Shown piece by piece: positions 1 through 10,481 of a stretch of DNA of 64,000 nucleotides (position 1 is its first letter; each line of letters starts with the position of its first letter). Made by a program: the position numbers and the translations under genes. The notes beneath the pieces are model-generated. The model had not been told where the DNA came from, ran no database searches, and saw nothing but the letters and a program-made list of their open reading frames with translations. The DNA is from Lucinisca nassula (Eukaryota; Mollusca; Bivalvia; Lucinida; Lucinidae), in contig OY757011.1 of NCBI GenBank assembly GCA_963580285.1, positions 116,493,037 through 116,557,036 on the forward strand, in the 5' to 3' direction.

Positions 1-1640
1 CCCCCGCCCCGGGGCCCTTTGGTTTTACATAGGCTTATATAGGGAAAATATTTAAAAAATCTTCTTCTCTGAAACCACAAGGCCCAGGTCTTTGATATTT
101 GGTATGAAGCTTTATCTAGTGGACCTCTACCAAGATTGTTCAAATTATAGCCCTGGGGCCAAAAATGGCCCCGCCCCGGGGGTCTTTGGTTTTACATAGG
201 CTTATATAGGGAAAATCTTTAAAAATCTTCTTCTCTGAAACCGCAAGGCCCAAGTCTTTGATATTTGGTGTGAAGCTTCATCTGGTGGACCTCTATCAAG
301 ATTGTTCAAATTATAGCCCTAGGGCCAAAAATGCCCCCGCCCTGGGGCTCTTTGGTTTTACATAGGCTTATATAGGGAAAATATTTAAAAAATCTTCTTC
401 TCTGAAACCACAAGGCCCAGGTCTTTGATATTTGGTATGAAGCTTCATCTAGTGGACCTCTACCAAGATTGTTCAAATTATAGCCCTGGGGCCAAAAATG
501 CCCCCGCCCCGGGGCCTTTGGTTTTACATAGGCTTATATAGGGAAAATCTTTAAAAATCTTCTTCTCTGAAACTGCAAGGCCCAAGTCTTTGTTATTTGG
601 TGTAATGCTTCATCTAGTGGACCTCTATGAAGATTGGTCAAATTATAGCCCTGGGGCCAAAAATGCCCCTTCCCCGAGGGCATTTGGTTTTACATTGGCT
701 TATATAGGGAAAATCTTTAAAAATCTTCTTCTCTGAAACCACAACGCCCAGGTCTTTGATATTTGGTATGAAGCTTCATCTAGTGGACCTCTACCAAGAT
801 TGTCCAAATTAAAGCCCTGGGGCCAAAAATGTCCCCACCCCATGGGGCCTTTGGTTTTACATAGGCTTATATAGGGAAAATCTTTAAAAATCTTCTTCTC
901 TGAAACCACAAGGCCCAGGTCTTTGATATTTGGTATGAAGCTTCTTCTAGTGGACCTCTACCAAGATTGTTCAAATTATAGCCCTGGGGCAAAAAATGGT
1001 CCCGCCCCGGGGGTCTTTGGTTTTACATAGGCTAATGTAGGGAAAATCTTTAAAAATCTTCTTCTCTGAAACCACAAGGCTCAAGTCTTTGATATTTGGT
1101 ATGAAGCTTCATCTAGTGGACCTCTATCAAGATTGTTCAAATTATAGTCCTAGGGCCAAAAATGCCCCCACCCCCGTGGCCCTTTGGTTTTACATAGACT
1201 TATATAGGGAAAATCTTTAAAAATCTTCTTCTATGAAACCCCAAGGTCCAGGTCTTCAATATTTACTAGGAAGCTACATCCAGCAGAATTCTACCAAGAG
1301 TGTTCAAATTTTTAGCCCTGGAGCCATAATTTGCCATGCCCCCAGGCCCACATGATTTACATAGACTTACATAGGGAAACCTATAAAATCTTTTTCCCCG
1401 ACTACCTAGGCCTAGGTGTTTGATTTGAGGCTTCATCTGATGGACATCTACTAAGATTGTTCAGATTATAGCCCTAATGGGAAGAAACTGGTCCTGCCCT
1501 GGGGCCCACATGTTTTACATAGACTTCTATTAGAAATACCTTTAAAATTCTTCTTAGAAATCACAGGGCTCAGGTCTTTGATATTTGGTGTGAAGCTTCA
1601 TCTTGTGGACCTCTACCAAGGTTGTTCAAATTAAAGCCCA
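1..1640. repeat. Minisatellite array 1, ~166-bp unit, about 10 copies
   Basis: The motif GATATTTGGTATGAAGCTTC recurs near 92, 260, 425, 590 and 756 and onward, spacing 165-167 bp. Units also carry TTTGGTTTTACATAGGCTTA and a GGGGCC-rich boundary. Copies differ by scattered substitutions. Units become more diverged after about 1230. The array runs off the left edge. It lies in the same repeat class as bivalve Helitron/Helentron-linked satellites by architecture, but family identity is inference. Confidence 0.93.
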
Positions 1641-1930
1641 GGGGCTAAAATGGTCCTGCCTGAGGCCCACTTGTTACACTATGGATCAGGTGAGCGAACC
1701 CAGGGCCCTCTGGGCCCTCTTGTGTTTTATATTAGGATCACTTTTTGTCTGTCATCCGTGCGTAAACAATTTCTTCAAAGGACATCTCCTCCTAAACCAC
1801 TGATCGGATTTTGACCAAACTTCACAGGAATGATCCTTAGGTGGTCCCCTTTCAGAGTTGTTCAAATGGTTCTGGTCGGTTGCACATATAGGTCACAGGA
1901 GCCAAAAATAGATTTTTTCACCGAAAACTT
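1641..1930. other. Array-terminal hairpin module and spacer between minisatellite arrays
   Basis: Array 1 ends with CTATGGATCAGGTGAGCG and then a hairpin AGGGCCC-TCT-GGGCCCT (1702-1718) followed by CTCTTGTG. The next ~200 bp is a unique head with a GTCTGTCATCCGTGCG stretch before array 2 starts. The same hairpin module closes array 2, so this looks like a boundary between two copies of one element type. Confidence 0.65.
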
Positions 1931-3780
1931 AAAAAATCTTCTTCTCTGAAACTGCAAGGCCCAGGTCTTTGATATATGGAATGAAGCTTCATCTAGTGGA
2001 CCCCTACCAAGATTGTTCAAATTGTAGTGCTGGGGCCAAAAATGCCCCCGCCCCAGGGCCCTTTGGTTTTACATGGACTTATATAGGGAAAATCTTTAAA
2101 AATCTTCTTCTCTGAAACCGCAAGGCCCAGGTCTTTGATATTTGGCATGAAGCTTCATCAAGTGAACCCCTACCAAGATTGTTCAAATTATAGTGCTGGG
2201 GCCAAAAATGCCCCTGCCCCGGGGCCCTTTGGTTTTACTAAGGCTTATATAGGGAAAATCTTTAAAAATCTTCTTCTCTGAAACTGCAAGACCCAGGTCT
2301 TTGATATTTGGTATGAAGCTTCATCTTATGGACCTATACCAAGATTGTTCAAATTATAGCCCTGGGGCCAAAAATGCCCCCGCTCCGGGGCCCTTTGGTT
2401 TTACATGGGCTTGTATAGGGAAAATCTTTAAAAATCTTCTCCTCTGAAACCGCAAGGCCCAGGTCTTTGATATTTGGCATGAAGCTTCATCAAGTGAACC
2501 CCTACCAAGATTGTTCAAATTATAGTCCTAGGGCTAAAAATGCCCCCGCCCTGGGGCCACTTGGTTTTACATGGGCTTATATAGATAAAATCTTTATAAA
2601 AATCTTTTTCTCTGAAACTGCAAGGCCCAGGTCTTTGCTACTTGGTATGAAGCTTCATCTAGTGGACCCCTTCCAAGATTTATCAAATTATAGTGCTGGG
2701 GCCAAAAATGCCCTCGCCCCAGGGCCTTTGGTTTTACATGGGCTTTTATCGGGAAAATCTTCTCTGAAACTGCAAGGTCCAGGTCTTTGATTTTTGGTAT
2801 GAAGCTTTATCTTGCGGACCTCTATTAAGACTGTTCAAATTGTAGCCCTGGGGCCAAAAATGCCCCCGCTCTGGGCCCTTTGGTTTTACATAGGCTTATA
2901 TAGGGCAAAATCTTAAAAAATCTTCTACTCTGAAACCACTAGGCCTAGGTCTTTGATATTTGGTATGAAGCTTCAGCTAGTGGACCTCTACCAAGATTGT
3001 TCAATTTATAGCCCTGAGACCAAAAATGCCCCGCCTCGTGGCCCTTAGTTTTACATATACTTACATAGGGAAAATCTTTAAAAATCTTCTTCTATGAAAC
3101 CACATGGCCTAGGTCTTTGATATTTGGTGTGAAATTTCATCTAGTGGAACTCTTTCAAGATTGTTTAAATTATAGCCCTGGGGCCAAAAATGCCCCCGCC
3201 CCGAGACCCTTTGGTTTTACATAGACTTATATAGGGAAATATTTAAAAGTCGTCTTCTCTTAAATTGCAAGGCCCATTTCTTTGATATTTGGTATGGAGC
3301 TTCATCTAGTGGACCTCTACCAAGATTGTTCAAATTATAGCCCTCGGGGCCACAAATGCCCCTGCCCTGGGGCCCTTTGGTTTTACATAGACTTATATAG
3401 AGATAATCTTTACTTATATAGAGATAATCTTTGAAAATCTTCTTCTCTGAAACAGCACGGCCCAGGTCTTTGATATTTGGTGTGAAGCTGCATCTAGTGG
3501 ACCTCTATCAAGATTGTTTAAATTACTGCCCTGAGGCCAAAAATGCCTACGCCCCAAGCCATTTGGTTTTACATAGGCTTATGTAGGGAATGTCTTTCAA
3601 AAAATCTTCTCTGAAACCACAAGGTCCAGGTCTTTGATATTTGGTCTGTAGCTTCATCTAGTGGACCTTTGCCAAGATTGTTCAAATTACAGCCTTTGTT
3701 GATATTTGGTATGAAGCTTCACCTTTTTAGACCTCCCTCAACATTATGCTCATTATAGCCCTGGGGTCAATAATTGACCT
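1931..3780. repeat. Minisatellite array 2, ~166-bp unit, about 11 copies
   Basis: Same unit as array 1 (AATCTTCTTCTCTGAAACNG, GTGGACC, AAGATTGTTCAAATTATAG). One unit contains an internal 23-bp duplication around 3404-3431 (ACTTATATAGAGATAATCTTT twice). The last unit is truncated near 3690. Confidence 0.93.
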
Positions 3781-4165
3781 CCCCAGGGCCCACTTTTCCT
3801 CTATGGATCAGGTGAGCGATCCAGGGCCATCATGGCCCTCTTGTTAATCTTCTCCTCCAAAACCGCTAAATGGATTTCGTTCTTAATTTTCATGAATGTT
3901 CCTTGTGTCTACCATTGTCTGATTCATTGAAGAAATTTTGATCAGACAAAAAACATGGCCGCCATGGCCACCACCTTTGGCTCATTAGCTTCCATAGACC
4001 AATAAACGGAAAAACTTCTTCTCTGAAACCATAAAGCCTAAAGCTAAGACATTTACATGTAGTATGTAGTAAAGTTATGTGGTCACTCACATAAATCCTG
4101 CCAACCATGGCTCTGGGGTCAAAAAAATATAGAATGGACATTCCTTGGGTGGATCACTTGTTTCT
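3781..4165. other. Terminal hairpin of array 2 plus diverged flanking module
   Basis: CTATGGATCAGGTGAGCG recurs here, followed by AGGGCCAT-C-ATGGCCCT (3823-3839) and CTCTTGTT. After this, about 320 bp contain only a diverged version of the unit (CTTCTTCTCTGAAACC) and a GGCCGCCATGGCC palindrome. I see no gene. Confidence 0.55.
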
Positions 4166-4167
4166 TT

Positions 4168-4390
4168 TTTACCCATTGCATGCGGGAAAACCCTAAATGA
4201 GTACCTTGGCAAACAGTGCTGGCCCAGATCAGACCCCACAGAACACCATGTCTGATCAGGGCCTGCACTATTTGCTAACAGAATTTTCCATCAAAAATAG
4301 AAAAAAAATAGGCCTGACACCCCTTATATGACAAATGGACTGGTCCAACATATAGCAATAGAAGAGTCCACTAGTATACCATTGGTTAAT
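4168..4390. mobile_element. MITE-like element, family F (GGCAAACAGTGC hairpin)
   Basis: TACCCATT...ATTGGTTAA ends and an internal imperfect palindrome CAAACAGTGCTGGCCCAGATC ... GATCAGGGCCTGCACTATTTG. The same family is found at 8106, 8541, 15052 and 18651. Ends resemble TTAACCCA terminal repeats. A short hairpin GGCCCTCTTGGGCC near 4430 follows. Confidence 0.65.
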
Positions 4391-4454
4391 GTAATAAATA
4401 TGACAATTGTCTGAAGTTAGCCGGTGGAGCGACAGGCCCTCTTGGGCCTCTTGT

Positions 4455-4575
4455 CTTATTTCTGCACTAAAACTTACTTTGTGGGTATTCATTAGAAGCA
4501 TCTTGCCTTCTAATGAATACCCACAACATACATATTTGTTTTATTGCAGAAATAAGAAAATCATATAGATACCCC
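4455..4575. mobile_element. Remnant of palindromic MITE (type A/B core)
   Basis: GTGGGTATTCATTAGAAGC and CTTCTAATGAATACCCAC form a near-perfect inverted repeat (4481-4523), flanked by TTATTTCTGC-like and GCAGAAATAAGAAAA segments, the signature of the palindromic MITE families seen throughout the window. Confidence 0.6.
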
Positions 4576-4680
4576 CTCTTATTTGGTGCTAATTGATATT
4601 CACAAATTAAACTGAATTGCATGATTTTGCATTTTGTTCTGTTCCGATACTTGATTGATACCTGAAATAGGAGTTCAGTT

Positions 4681-4900
4681 TTAACCCTTAAGCTATGGGG
4701 AAAATCAACATCTGAAAATGTTGCCTGCTTATGTCGTTTGCCGAATCTTCTTGCAAACTTTTTGAAAAATACTTTTGCATACAGGCAATCTGTGGACCCA
4801 GTCTGATCTGGATCTTCACTGTTTGCCAAAAATGACTTTTAAGGTAACTGGCAGATGACAAAGCAGATGACAATTGTCATGATTGGCATTTTATGGGTTA
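4681..4900. mobile_element. MITE-like element, family G (TTAACCC ends)
   Basis: Begins TTAACCCTTAAG and ends ATGGGTTAA, so the ends are inverted repeats. The inside has GATCTGGATCTTCACTGTTTGC, shared with copies near 22690, 38058, 50025 and 53240. Confidence 0.6.
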
Positions 4901-5012
4901 AATATTTGCACTCTCAGTTCATCCCACAATTAACTATTGAAACATAATGTTGTTCATATTTCAGTGAATGCATTGACTCATATGACATCACATGATCAGT
5001 AAGTCATTCTGA

Positions 5013-5286
5013 TAACACACCCGTGTGACATAGTGCATTTATTCACATCTCCAAAATGGCTACTTTCCTGATGAAAAGTAGTGATGTTTTTCTTCTTTGT
5101 ACTCTAAACACAGGTTGTGGGTGCTCGTTAGAACCACCTTATCGAGGAGTTTCAAATGAGTACCCACAACCTATGTCTTGGAGCAGAAATAAGAAAAATA
5201 ATGTACACCCCCTTATACTCAAGTTTTCTCTGTATAAAGTGGGGCTTACGGGGATATTCATTCCATGGACTTGTTAACGTGATGTT
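5013..5286. mobile_element. Palindromic MITE, type A
   Basis: Left end GATAACACACCCGTGTGACA, right end TTGTTAACGTGATG. The core inverted repeat is AGGTTGTGGGTGCTCGTTAGAACC...GAGTACCCACAACCT. Similar copies lie at 21690 (best), 57385, 29940 and 39955. Confidence 0.75.
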
Positions 5287-5485
5287 CTTACTATGTTATA
5301 ATTGTGTCAGGTAAACACCATCACATACTTATGGTTCTTTTCATATCACATTTATGAAGTGAACAGAGCTTCATATGAAATGATTATGTTTGTGAATTTC
5401 TCTGCATAGGTATGCTTGGATTGTTCACACCTGCATTGGTTTATACTTTCTTGCCACTTTTCATTCCCTGCATTTGAATATTAGT

Positions 5486-5655
5486 TTTTGGGTGAGTGAG
5501 TGTGTTTGGGTTTTATGTCCCACCAACAGCTAAGGTCATACGGAGATGGTACCTCGGTTTAAAGACTCCTCCAAAGGTCTGGAGAAGCCCGGGATCAAAC
5601 CCACGACCCCTGGTTTATGAGGCGAGTAGCTTAATCACTACACCACGGAGGCTTA
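5486..5655 (-). mobile_element. tRNA-derived SINE, family S1, with 11-bp target duplication
   Basis: On the minus strand the head reads GCCTCCGTGGTGTAGTGATT (A-box-like TGGTGTAGTG) followed by GGGTTTGATCCC (B-box-like). The body is GACCTCGG...CATACGGAG and the tail is a GTGAGTGAGTG repeat on the plus strand. Flanks TGAATATTAGT (5475-5485) and TGAATATCAGT (5656-5666) form a target-site duplication with one mismatch. Confidence 0.88.
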
Positions 5656-5696
5656 TGAATATCAGTATTGATCTCCAAATAATGTTTTTACTTGTT

Positions 5697-6045
5697 TCAG
5701 TACAATAAAACTTTGATGGCTCGAACAACGATGGCTCGTTTACCACAGCTGTTTGGAATTCGTTCATAAGCCTATAGAAAAATTTCCCATATTATAATAT
5801 ATTTGGCATAAATTTCTTATTTTATCTTGAAAATGTATGTTGAGTATACTCATTAGAATCACCTCACCACACAACATACATTGATTTTAAAGAAAATTGG
5901 AACGGTTTCCCTATTATGCTTCAGCCTGAACTACCCCTGTCTCAAACAAATTGTTATGGTTCCAGTGGAGTTTGAGCCATTGAAGTTCAACTGTATTTAC
6001 TCCAGTGGAGTTTGAGCCATTGAAGTTCAACCGTAGTTACTCACT
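5697..6045. mobile_element. Palindromic MITE, type C, with a duplicated right end
   Basis: Left end ACAATAAAACTTTGATGGCTCGAAC; right end GAGTTTGAGCCATTGAAGTTCAACTGTA, a long inverted repeat. The core is GTATGTTGAGTATACTCATTAGAATC...AACATAC. The right end (TTTACTCCAGTGGAGTTTGAGCC) is repeated in tandem at 5996-6036. Between 6046 and 6513 I see no recognised feature; it may hold the 5' UTR of the LINE that follows. Confidence 0.7.
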
Positions 6046-6513
6046 GCTTTTTTCTCGGTTTTCCGTTCGACCTGGACGGAATTGGAAAAAAATAGCTCGC
6101 TAAAAGAGAAGTTTTTTTCTTGGATATCTGTTTGGTTTCTTGTCTGATTCATAACAGACAAGCGTAAACAAGCAACATTTTATTGCTGGTTACCCTAGAT
6201 TGTGATTTGTTTGTCTTCTAGATTGAAAATATCGCTGACATTCTTTCCCGCCATTACCTCACTAGTGAGTGGGGTAACGTAAACTGAAATTCTTAGGATC
6301 AAAATTAGGTTGCTTGTCACATTCATTTTTCTGGAGAGCCTGTGTGTTGTCCGATATTTGAGTGTGCTGAGCTGTATATAATTGGACCAGTATACTGAAT
6401 AGTCCTTTGTAGCTGTCAGTGTGCTGGCTGTGACAAACTCGGAATCAGGATTGTTGCTTGACACCCCATAATAAGTCATTAGAAATCATCACATCACTAC
6501 CCGGTATATTAAA

Positions 6514-6987
6514 ATGAAGGTCTCCCTGTTTCCCATGGTCTTAATTCTTGGGTTCTCTCTTTGGAAAACAACTTATAGAATGCATCCAGATGATGGAAAT
6601 CAGAAGTGCAAGATTACAATTAAGGATAGTAGTTGTAGAATTTCCCAGTACTTGGTATTTACAAGGAAGAATGGGAACAGAAGGTGTTCGGAGGGCTTGC
6701 GAAACTTCAAGTCCTCGCGCGGTACAAACTTGGCTTTACTTCTAATCTTGGCCGGAGACATTGAAACTAACCCTGGCCCAAGGTTTCGCTGCGGACTCTG
6801 CAAAAAATATTGCAATGGTTCCGAGAAATGGATAGAATGTGAGGACTGTAACAAGCGCTTTCACTCCTCATGTTCTGATTTGGATAACAGTCAATTGTTA
6901 GAAATTGAATCTAGAGCTGGAACTTGGTATTGCAAAGACTGTGGTCTTTGCAGTGGTGCTGTCCTTAATGGCCACAAAGCCGTTTAG
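6514..6987 (+). CDS. LINE ORF N-terminus with 2A peptide motif and PHD finger
   Basis: This 157-codon ORF starts MKVSLFPMVLILGFSLW, a hydrophobic signal-like stretch. Residues 73-89 read LALLLILAGDIETNPGP, a full canonical 2A translational-skipping motif (D-x-E-x-NPG then P), at nt 6730-6780. Cleavage by ribosome skipping would fall between G88 and P89. A Cys4-His-Cys3 PHD finger follows: C93, C96, C109, C112, H117, C120, C140, C143. After the TAG at 6985 the same frame continues with CDQCEMWIHTDCS, the second half of another PHD finger. The start codon is the first ATG of the open frame. PHD fingers in CR1-like LINE ORFs are known; their role here is inferred, possibly chromatin or RNP contacts. 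This copy is probably dead. Confidence 0.85.
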   Translation: MKVSLFPMVLILGFSLWKTTYRMHPDDGNQKCKITIKDSSCRISQYLVFTRKNGNRRCSEGLRNFKSSRGTNLALLLILAGDIETNPGPRFRCGLCKKYCNGSEKWIECEDCNKRFHSSCSDLDNSQLLEIESRAGTWYCKDCGLCSGAVLNGHKAV

Positions 6988-7002
6988 TGTGATCAATGTG
7001 AA

Positions 7003-8038
7003 ATGTGGATACACACTGACTGTTCCTTCATTTCAGATGCAGAATATGGCATTTGTTCCTTTCTTTGCTACAGAAAACAGCGGGTTGTTGTTAATGGTGA
7101 ATCTTCAGCGTGGGCTCCAGTTTTATCTGGAGTCCCGCAAGAGACCGTTCTTGGTCCACTTTTGTTCTCCCTGTATATCAATGATATTTCCACTGACATT
7201 GACTCAGAAATAAGACTGTTCGCAGATGACTGTGTTTGTTACCGGGAAATTAGAGATACAGATGACTCATTGAAACTCCAGGCTGACATAGATAGATTAG
7301 GATGTTGGGCACGTAAATGGGGCATGAGATTTCAGCCAGTTAAATGCAATATTATGCAGATAACTAGGAAGAGATCTAATAAAGTTGAGGCTTCTTACAC
7401 CTTAGAGGGAACGGTCCTCAAGAATGTGGACTCCATTAAATACCTTGGAGTGACAATCTCACACAACTTCAGATGGAATACTCATATTAGCAACATGTGT
7501 ACTAAGGCAAATAGAACGCTTGGTTTCCTGAGGCGAAATCTTCATCAGTGCCCTCAGGATGTAAAAGAGGCAGCATATAAAGGTCTTGTTCGCCCAATCT
7601 TGGAATATGGTAGTTGTATCTGGGACCCCAGTGGAGTGGTCCTTAACGATGAAATTGAGAAAGTTCAGAATAGAGCTGCTAGATTTGTAACAGGCAATTA
7701 CTGCTTTGAAACTCGGAGCATGACTGGAATACTTGGAAAATTAAAATGGGAGTCCCTCAAGAAAAGGAGAAAAGACAGTAGGCTAATCCTTTTATACAAA
7801 GGTCTAAAGGGTGCTGCCAGCATTCCAACAGATGACCTTGTTCCCCCAGCTAGACACTGTAGAAATCACCATTCGTTGGCGTTTCAGACCCTTAGCGCAA
7901 GAACTGACATTTATAAAGAGTCGTTCTTCCCCAGAACCATTAGAGATTAATGCACTTCCCGATTCGATTATTTCGACAGCTGAAGGTGCTGATGATTGTG
8001 TAGCTAAATTTACCTCTTTGGTTAGAACTAGGGACTAA
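7003..8038 (+). pseudogene. LINE reverse transcriptase C-terminal half, broken
   Basis: The frame is the same as the upstream PHD ORF. It reads CYRKQRVVVNGESSA, then SGVPQETVLGPLLFSLYIND (motif 4; the usual Gly-Ser is Glu-Thr) and RLFADDC (catalytic FADD motif at residues 73-76). The thumb-like end includes KYLGVTI and LRPILEYGSCIWDP-type motifs. The frame ends at 7950 where a two-base loss shifts it; the remaining ALPDSIISTAEGADDCVAKF to FTSLVRTRD stop is in another frame up to 8038. Upstream palm/finger motifs and the endonuclease are deleted. It cannot be active. Confidence 0.9.
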
Positions 8039-8105
8039 CTTCCCACATCACAGGTCCTGGTGTATGAATGTCATTTGAGGTGTCACCAGTAACAATTCTG
8101 ATTCT

Positions 8106-8335
8106 GAACCCATTGTATGCTAGTGGACTCTTCCATTGCTATATGTTGGACAAGTGTATTTGTCATATAAGGGGCATCAGGCCAATGTTTTCGTTTTTAT
8201 TCTATTTGTGACTGAAAATTCTGTAAGCAAATAGTGCAGGCCCTGATCAGACACCGCATTCTGCAGCATCTGATCTGGGCCTGCACTGTTTGCCCTGGTA
8301 CCCGTTTTGGGGTTTCCGGTACCATATGGGTTAAT
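8106..8335. mobile_element. MITE-like element, family F, reverse orientation
   Basis: Starts AACCCATTGTATGCTAGTGG and ends CCATATGGGTTAA. Internal arms GCAGGCCCTGATCAGACACCG and CAGCATCTGATCTGGGCCTG form the family hairpin. It abuts the LINE tail directly. Confidence 0.65.
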
Positions 8336-8349
8336 GGTTCGATCCTGTA

Positions 8350-8545
8350 CTTATAGCTGGCCTTGATGGCACAGTCAGATGAACATCTGATTGGTGTTCA
8401 GGAGGTCATGGCCTGGTCTGGCAAAATTCTTTCATGGAGATTAATCCTGAAATATTTTCTCAGATCATTCTTTCCTTGCCGCTGATTTAAGAAGGGCAGT
8501 TGTCAGTTTCTGGCAAAAGATTGTGACCTCACTGTTCTGGTTAAC
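8350..8545 (+). mobile_element. tRNA-derived SINE, family S2, degraded copy
   Basis: GGAGATTAATCCTGAAAT, CCGCTGATTTAAGAAGGGCA and GTTGTCAGTTTCTGGCAAAAG match the copies at 42.5-42.8 and 52.9 kb. The tRNA-like head is strongly mutated here. Confidence 0.6.
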
Positions 8546-8740
8546 CCATTTTGAACCAGAAACGCCAGAATGGATAGTTGGCAAACAGTGCAGGCCCAGA
8601 TCAGATGCCGCAGAAAAGTTCAGCCAATTTGCAAATAGATTTTGAAGAAAACACAACCTGATACCCCTAAGTTTTGAAATGGACTCCTGTTATATATAAG
8701 GTGGAAGATTCCATTTGGTACAAAATGGGTGAAGCACTTA
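8541..8740. mobile_element. MITE-like element, family F
   Basis: TTAACCCATTTTGAACCAGAAACGCC at the left; GGCAAACAGTGCAGGCCCAG inside; GTGGAAGATTCCATTTGGTA CAAAATGGGTGAA at the right. Closest relative at 18651. Confidence 0.6.
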
Positions 8741-8819
8741 CGATTTGTATAAGCCTGTCCAGGAGAATCGTTGTTATATAGGTAAACTTGGACATTACCT
8801 AGATAGTGTTAACTGAACT

Positions 8820-8952
8820 GTTAAACTCCAAATCAAGCCAAAATGTATTTTTGACATGTTTTTCAGAGAAAATAGTGCTTGACATTACATGTGAATTTTC
8901 TGCAGGAATTTAATTAACACAAAATGTCAATTTGTTTGTGTTGGAGTTTAAC
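8820..8952. mobile_element. Short MITE with perfect 12-bp terminal inverted repeats
   Basis: GTTAAACTCCAA at 8820 and TTGGAGTTTAAC ending at 8951-8952 are exact inverted repeats around about 110 bp of AT-rich sequence. Confidence 0.55.
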
Positions 8953-9480
8953 CTTTACCCTGCTGAATTAATTCTTTTATCGATACTCCGTCCCACTGAA
9001 TTGTTTTTATCAAATACTACCATTTTCAGCAACTTTTAACATGCAAAAACCCGTATTTTTCTTGATTTCTCCACCATTCAAAGCATATGGAAAACGAAAG
9101 TAGACTACTGTCACTCAGCTGACTGAGTCGAAAAATCGTTTAAAACACCCTTTCAGAGCGTATTTTGGGCTCGATTAGATCAAGTTCGTCAAAAAGTAGC
9201 GATTTCCTCAAAAAAATTGCATCCTTACCCAGAAAACCCGAAGAAAATCCATCCAAAAACATCGAAACGGCAAGCTTTTTTTTTTCAGCGATGCCCGGAT
9301 GTTATTTGATACTGAAATGCCAAACCGCACCGAAAAACGAGAGTTCCTCCTTTTCTATGAGTCGCACCAAGCACACCAGTCAATTTCGGCGCACGAATGC
9401 GCCTACAGCGTGGCGCCATTACATTTTCACGGGCGCACGAATGCGCCTACAGCATGCTAAAGGTTAAAGGCCCAGTCAAC
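8953..9480. other. Unassigned repeat-like segment with AACCTTTA/AAAGGTT ends
   Basis: The segment runs from TAACCTTTACCCTGCTGAA to GCTAAAGGTTAAA, weak inverted ends like family G. An open frame here has no known motif, and CGCACGAATGCGCCTACAG is repeated (9390-9412 and 9435-9454). I see no gene. Confidence 0.35.
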
Positions 9481-9539
9481 ACTAGTTAGGTAAAACACAC
9501 AAAATGTCAAGCCTTATTTTACCATATACATGTATTAAT

Positions 9540-9720
9540 ATATTTGACATAAATTTCTTATTTTTATCTTGAAAATATATGTTGAGTGTACTCATTAGAA
9601 TCGCCTCCATGAGGCAATTCTAATGAGTANNNNNNNNNNNNNNNNNNNNNNNACTATAACAATGTTTCATCGGAAAAACAATCATTTTAGAGAATATGTC
9701 ACACGGGTGTATTTTCGTAA
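9540..9720. mobile_element. Palindromic MITE halves (types C and A) around an assembly gap
   Basis: Left of the gap is a type C half-hairpin (ATGTTGAGTGTACTCATTAGAATC). Right of it is a type A terminus (ATGTCACACGGGTGTATTTTCGTAATG). Confidence 0.6.
9630..9652. other. Assembly gap, 23 N
   Basis: Twenty-three consecutive N bases, placed in the second arm of a palindrome. Confidence 0.99.
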
Positions 9721-10190
9721 TGGGTCTAGTCAAGTTATTTGTTCAGTCCGTGTGAAGGGCTTCTAACTCATATGTGCAACATCCTCGCGAACATAAAAAT
9801 TAAAAAAAAAACAGAGATGAAACATAGATATGGCGCCATCATCATGATATTACTGAAATGCTGAACAAAAGGAATAACAAAACTCCGGCTAGCACGACCC
9901 GACAAAGTAGCACCCGTTTTGTTTTCTCTCTAATGCCATGCTGATCCTGTTCTGAAACTGTTTTAGAATTAACCAAATCTGAAGTGAATCTTTGTCTTTG
10001 AATTTAGACAAGTCAATTACTGAATGTAAGCTGGGCATATGAAACTCAAATACGAGTTTAATTGAGTTTGAGTTGTTGATTTGAATGTTAACCTTTGCAT
10101 CACGTTTTACTGGGGAGGGGAACTTAAACTGATTTTGAGGACTCGGCAGAATGAAAAAAAACTGAAATGTTGGAGCAAATGAAGACCAAC
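9720..10190 (-). mobile_element. Penelope-like element 3'-tail fragments
   Basis: TTTGTTCAGTCCGTGTGAAG, AACTCATATGTGCAACATCC and AGGACTCGGCAG...CTGAAATGTTGGAGCAAA match the long 3' region that follows the reverse transcriptase at 27.2-28.0 kb, in reverse orientation. Confidence 0.6.
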
Positions 10191-10199
10191 TGTTGATCT

Positions 10200-10375
10200 T
10201 TTTTATAGAGAAAACTCTATACAGGAGTATACATTATTTATCTTATTTTTTCTCCAAGACATAGGTTGTAGGAATTCATTAAAACCGTCTCATTAAGGCG
10301 GTTATAACGAGCACCACAGCTAATGTTTGAAAGTGTCACTATTTTGCAGAGGTGCGTTAGTATAACGGTCATCCT
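10200..10375. mobile_element. Palindromic MITE, type A, diverged
   Basis: GACATAGGTTGTAGGAATTC, then AAAACCGTCTCATTAAGGCGGTTATAACGAGC. Another worn copy lies at 10745-10860 (GTATACATTGTAGGTTATC...ACCACCTAATTAAG). Confidence 0.5.
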
Positions 10376-10481
10376 ATTTTAATATCAAGTGAGACGCCTA
10401 ATTGCAACCACTGATGTACCTCAACATTGAAGATGGAGGAATTCGCTTCAGAAAATCAAGCCTAGAAGGGTTAGGAATTAC

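Larger units (their letters stand above)
6514..8105 (+). mobile_element. CR1-like non-LTR retrotransposon, internally deleted copy
   Basis: One frame encodes a 2A motif and a PHD finger, then a second PHD-like finger broken by one stop, then the C-terminal half of a reverse transcriptase (GVPQ...LGPLLF, FADD). The endonuclease and the first half of the reverse transcriptase are missing. A 3' UTR with a CATCACAGGTCCTGGTGTATGAATG stretch and a tail ATTCTGATTCTG follow. The same 3' end recurs alone at 30.7 kb. PHD domains and 2A motifs are both known from CR1/L2-type LINEs, which supports this class. Confidence 0.9.

Noticed and set aside
1..3780. Regular repeats that could suggest a CRISPR array
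   Set aside because: The whole ~166-bp unit is repeated head to tail without unique spacers, in a eukaryotic setting; it is a minisatellite.
5060..5090. CTGATGA in type A MITEs as hammerhead core
   Set aside because: No GAAA block or paired stems follow at the right distance; the similarity is chance.
9165..9467. 100-codon plus-strand frame
   Set aside because: No family motif, atypical composition, and it lies in a repeat-like segment with weak inverted ends.
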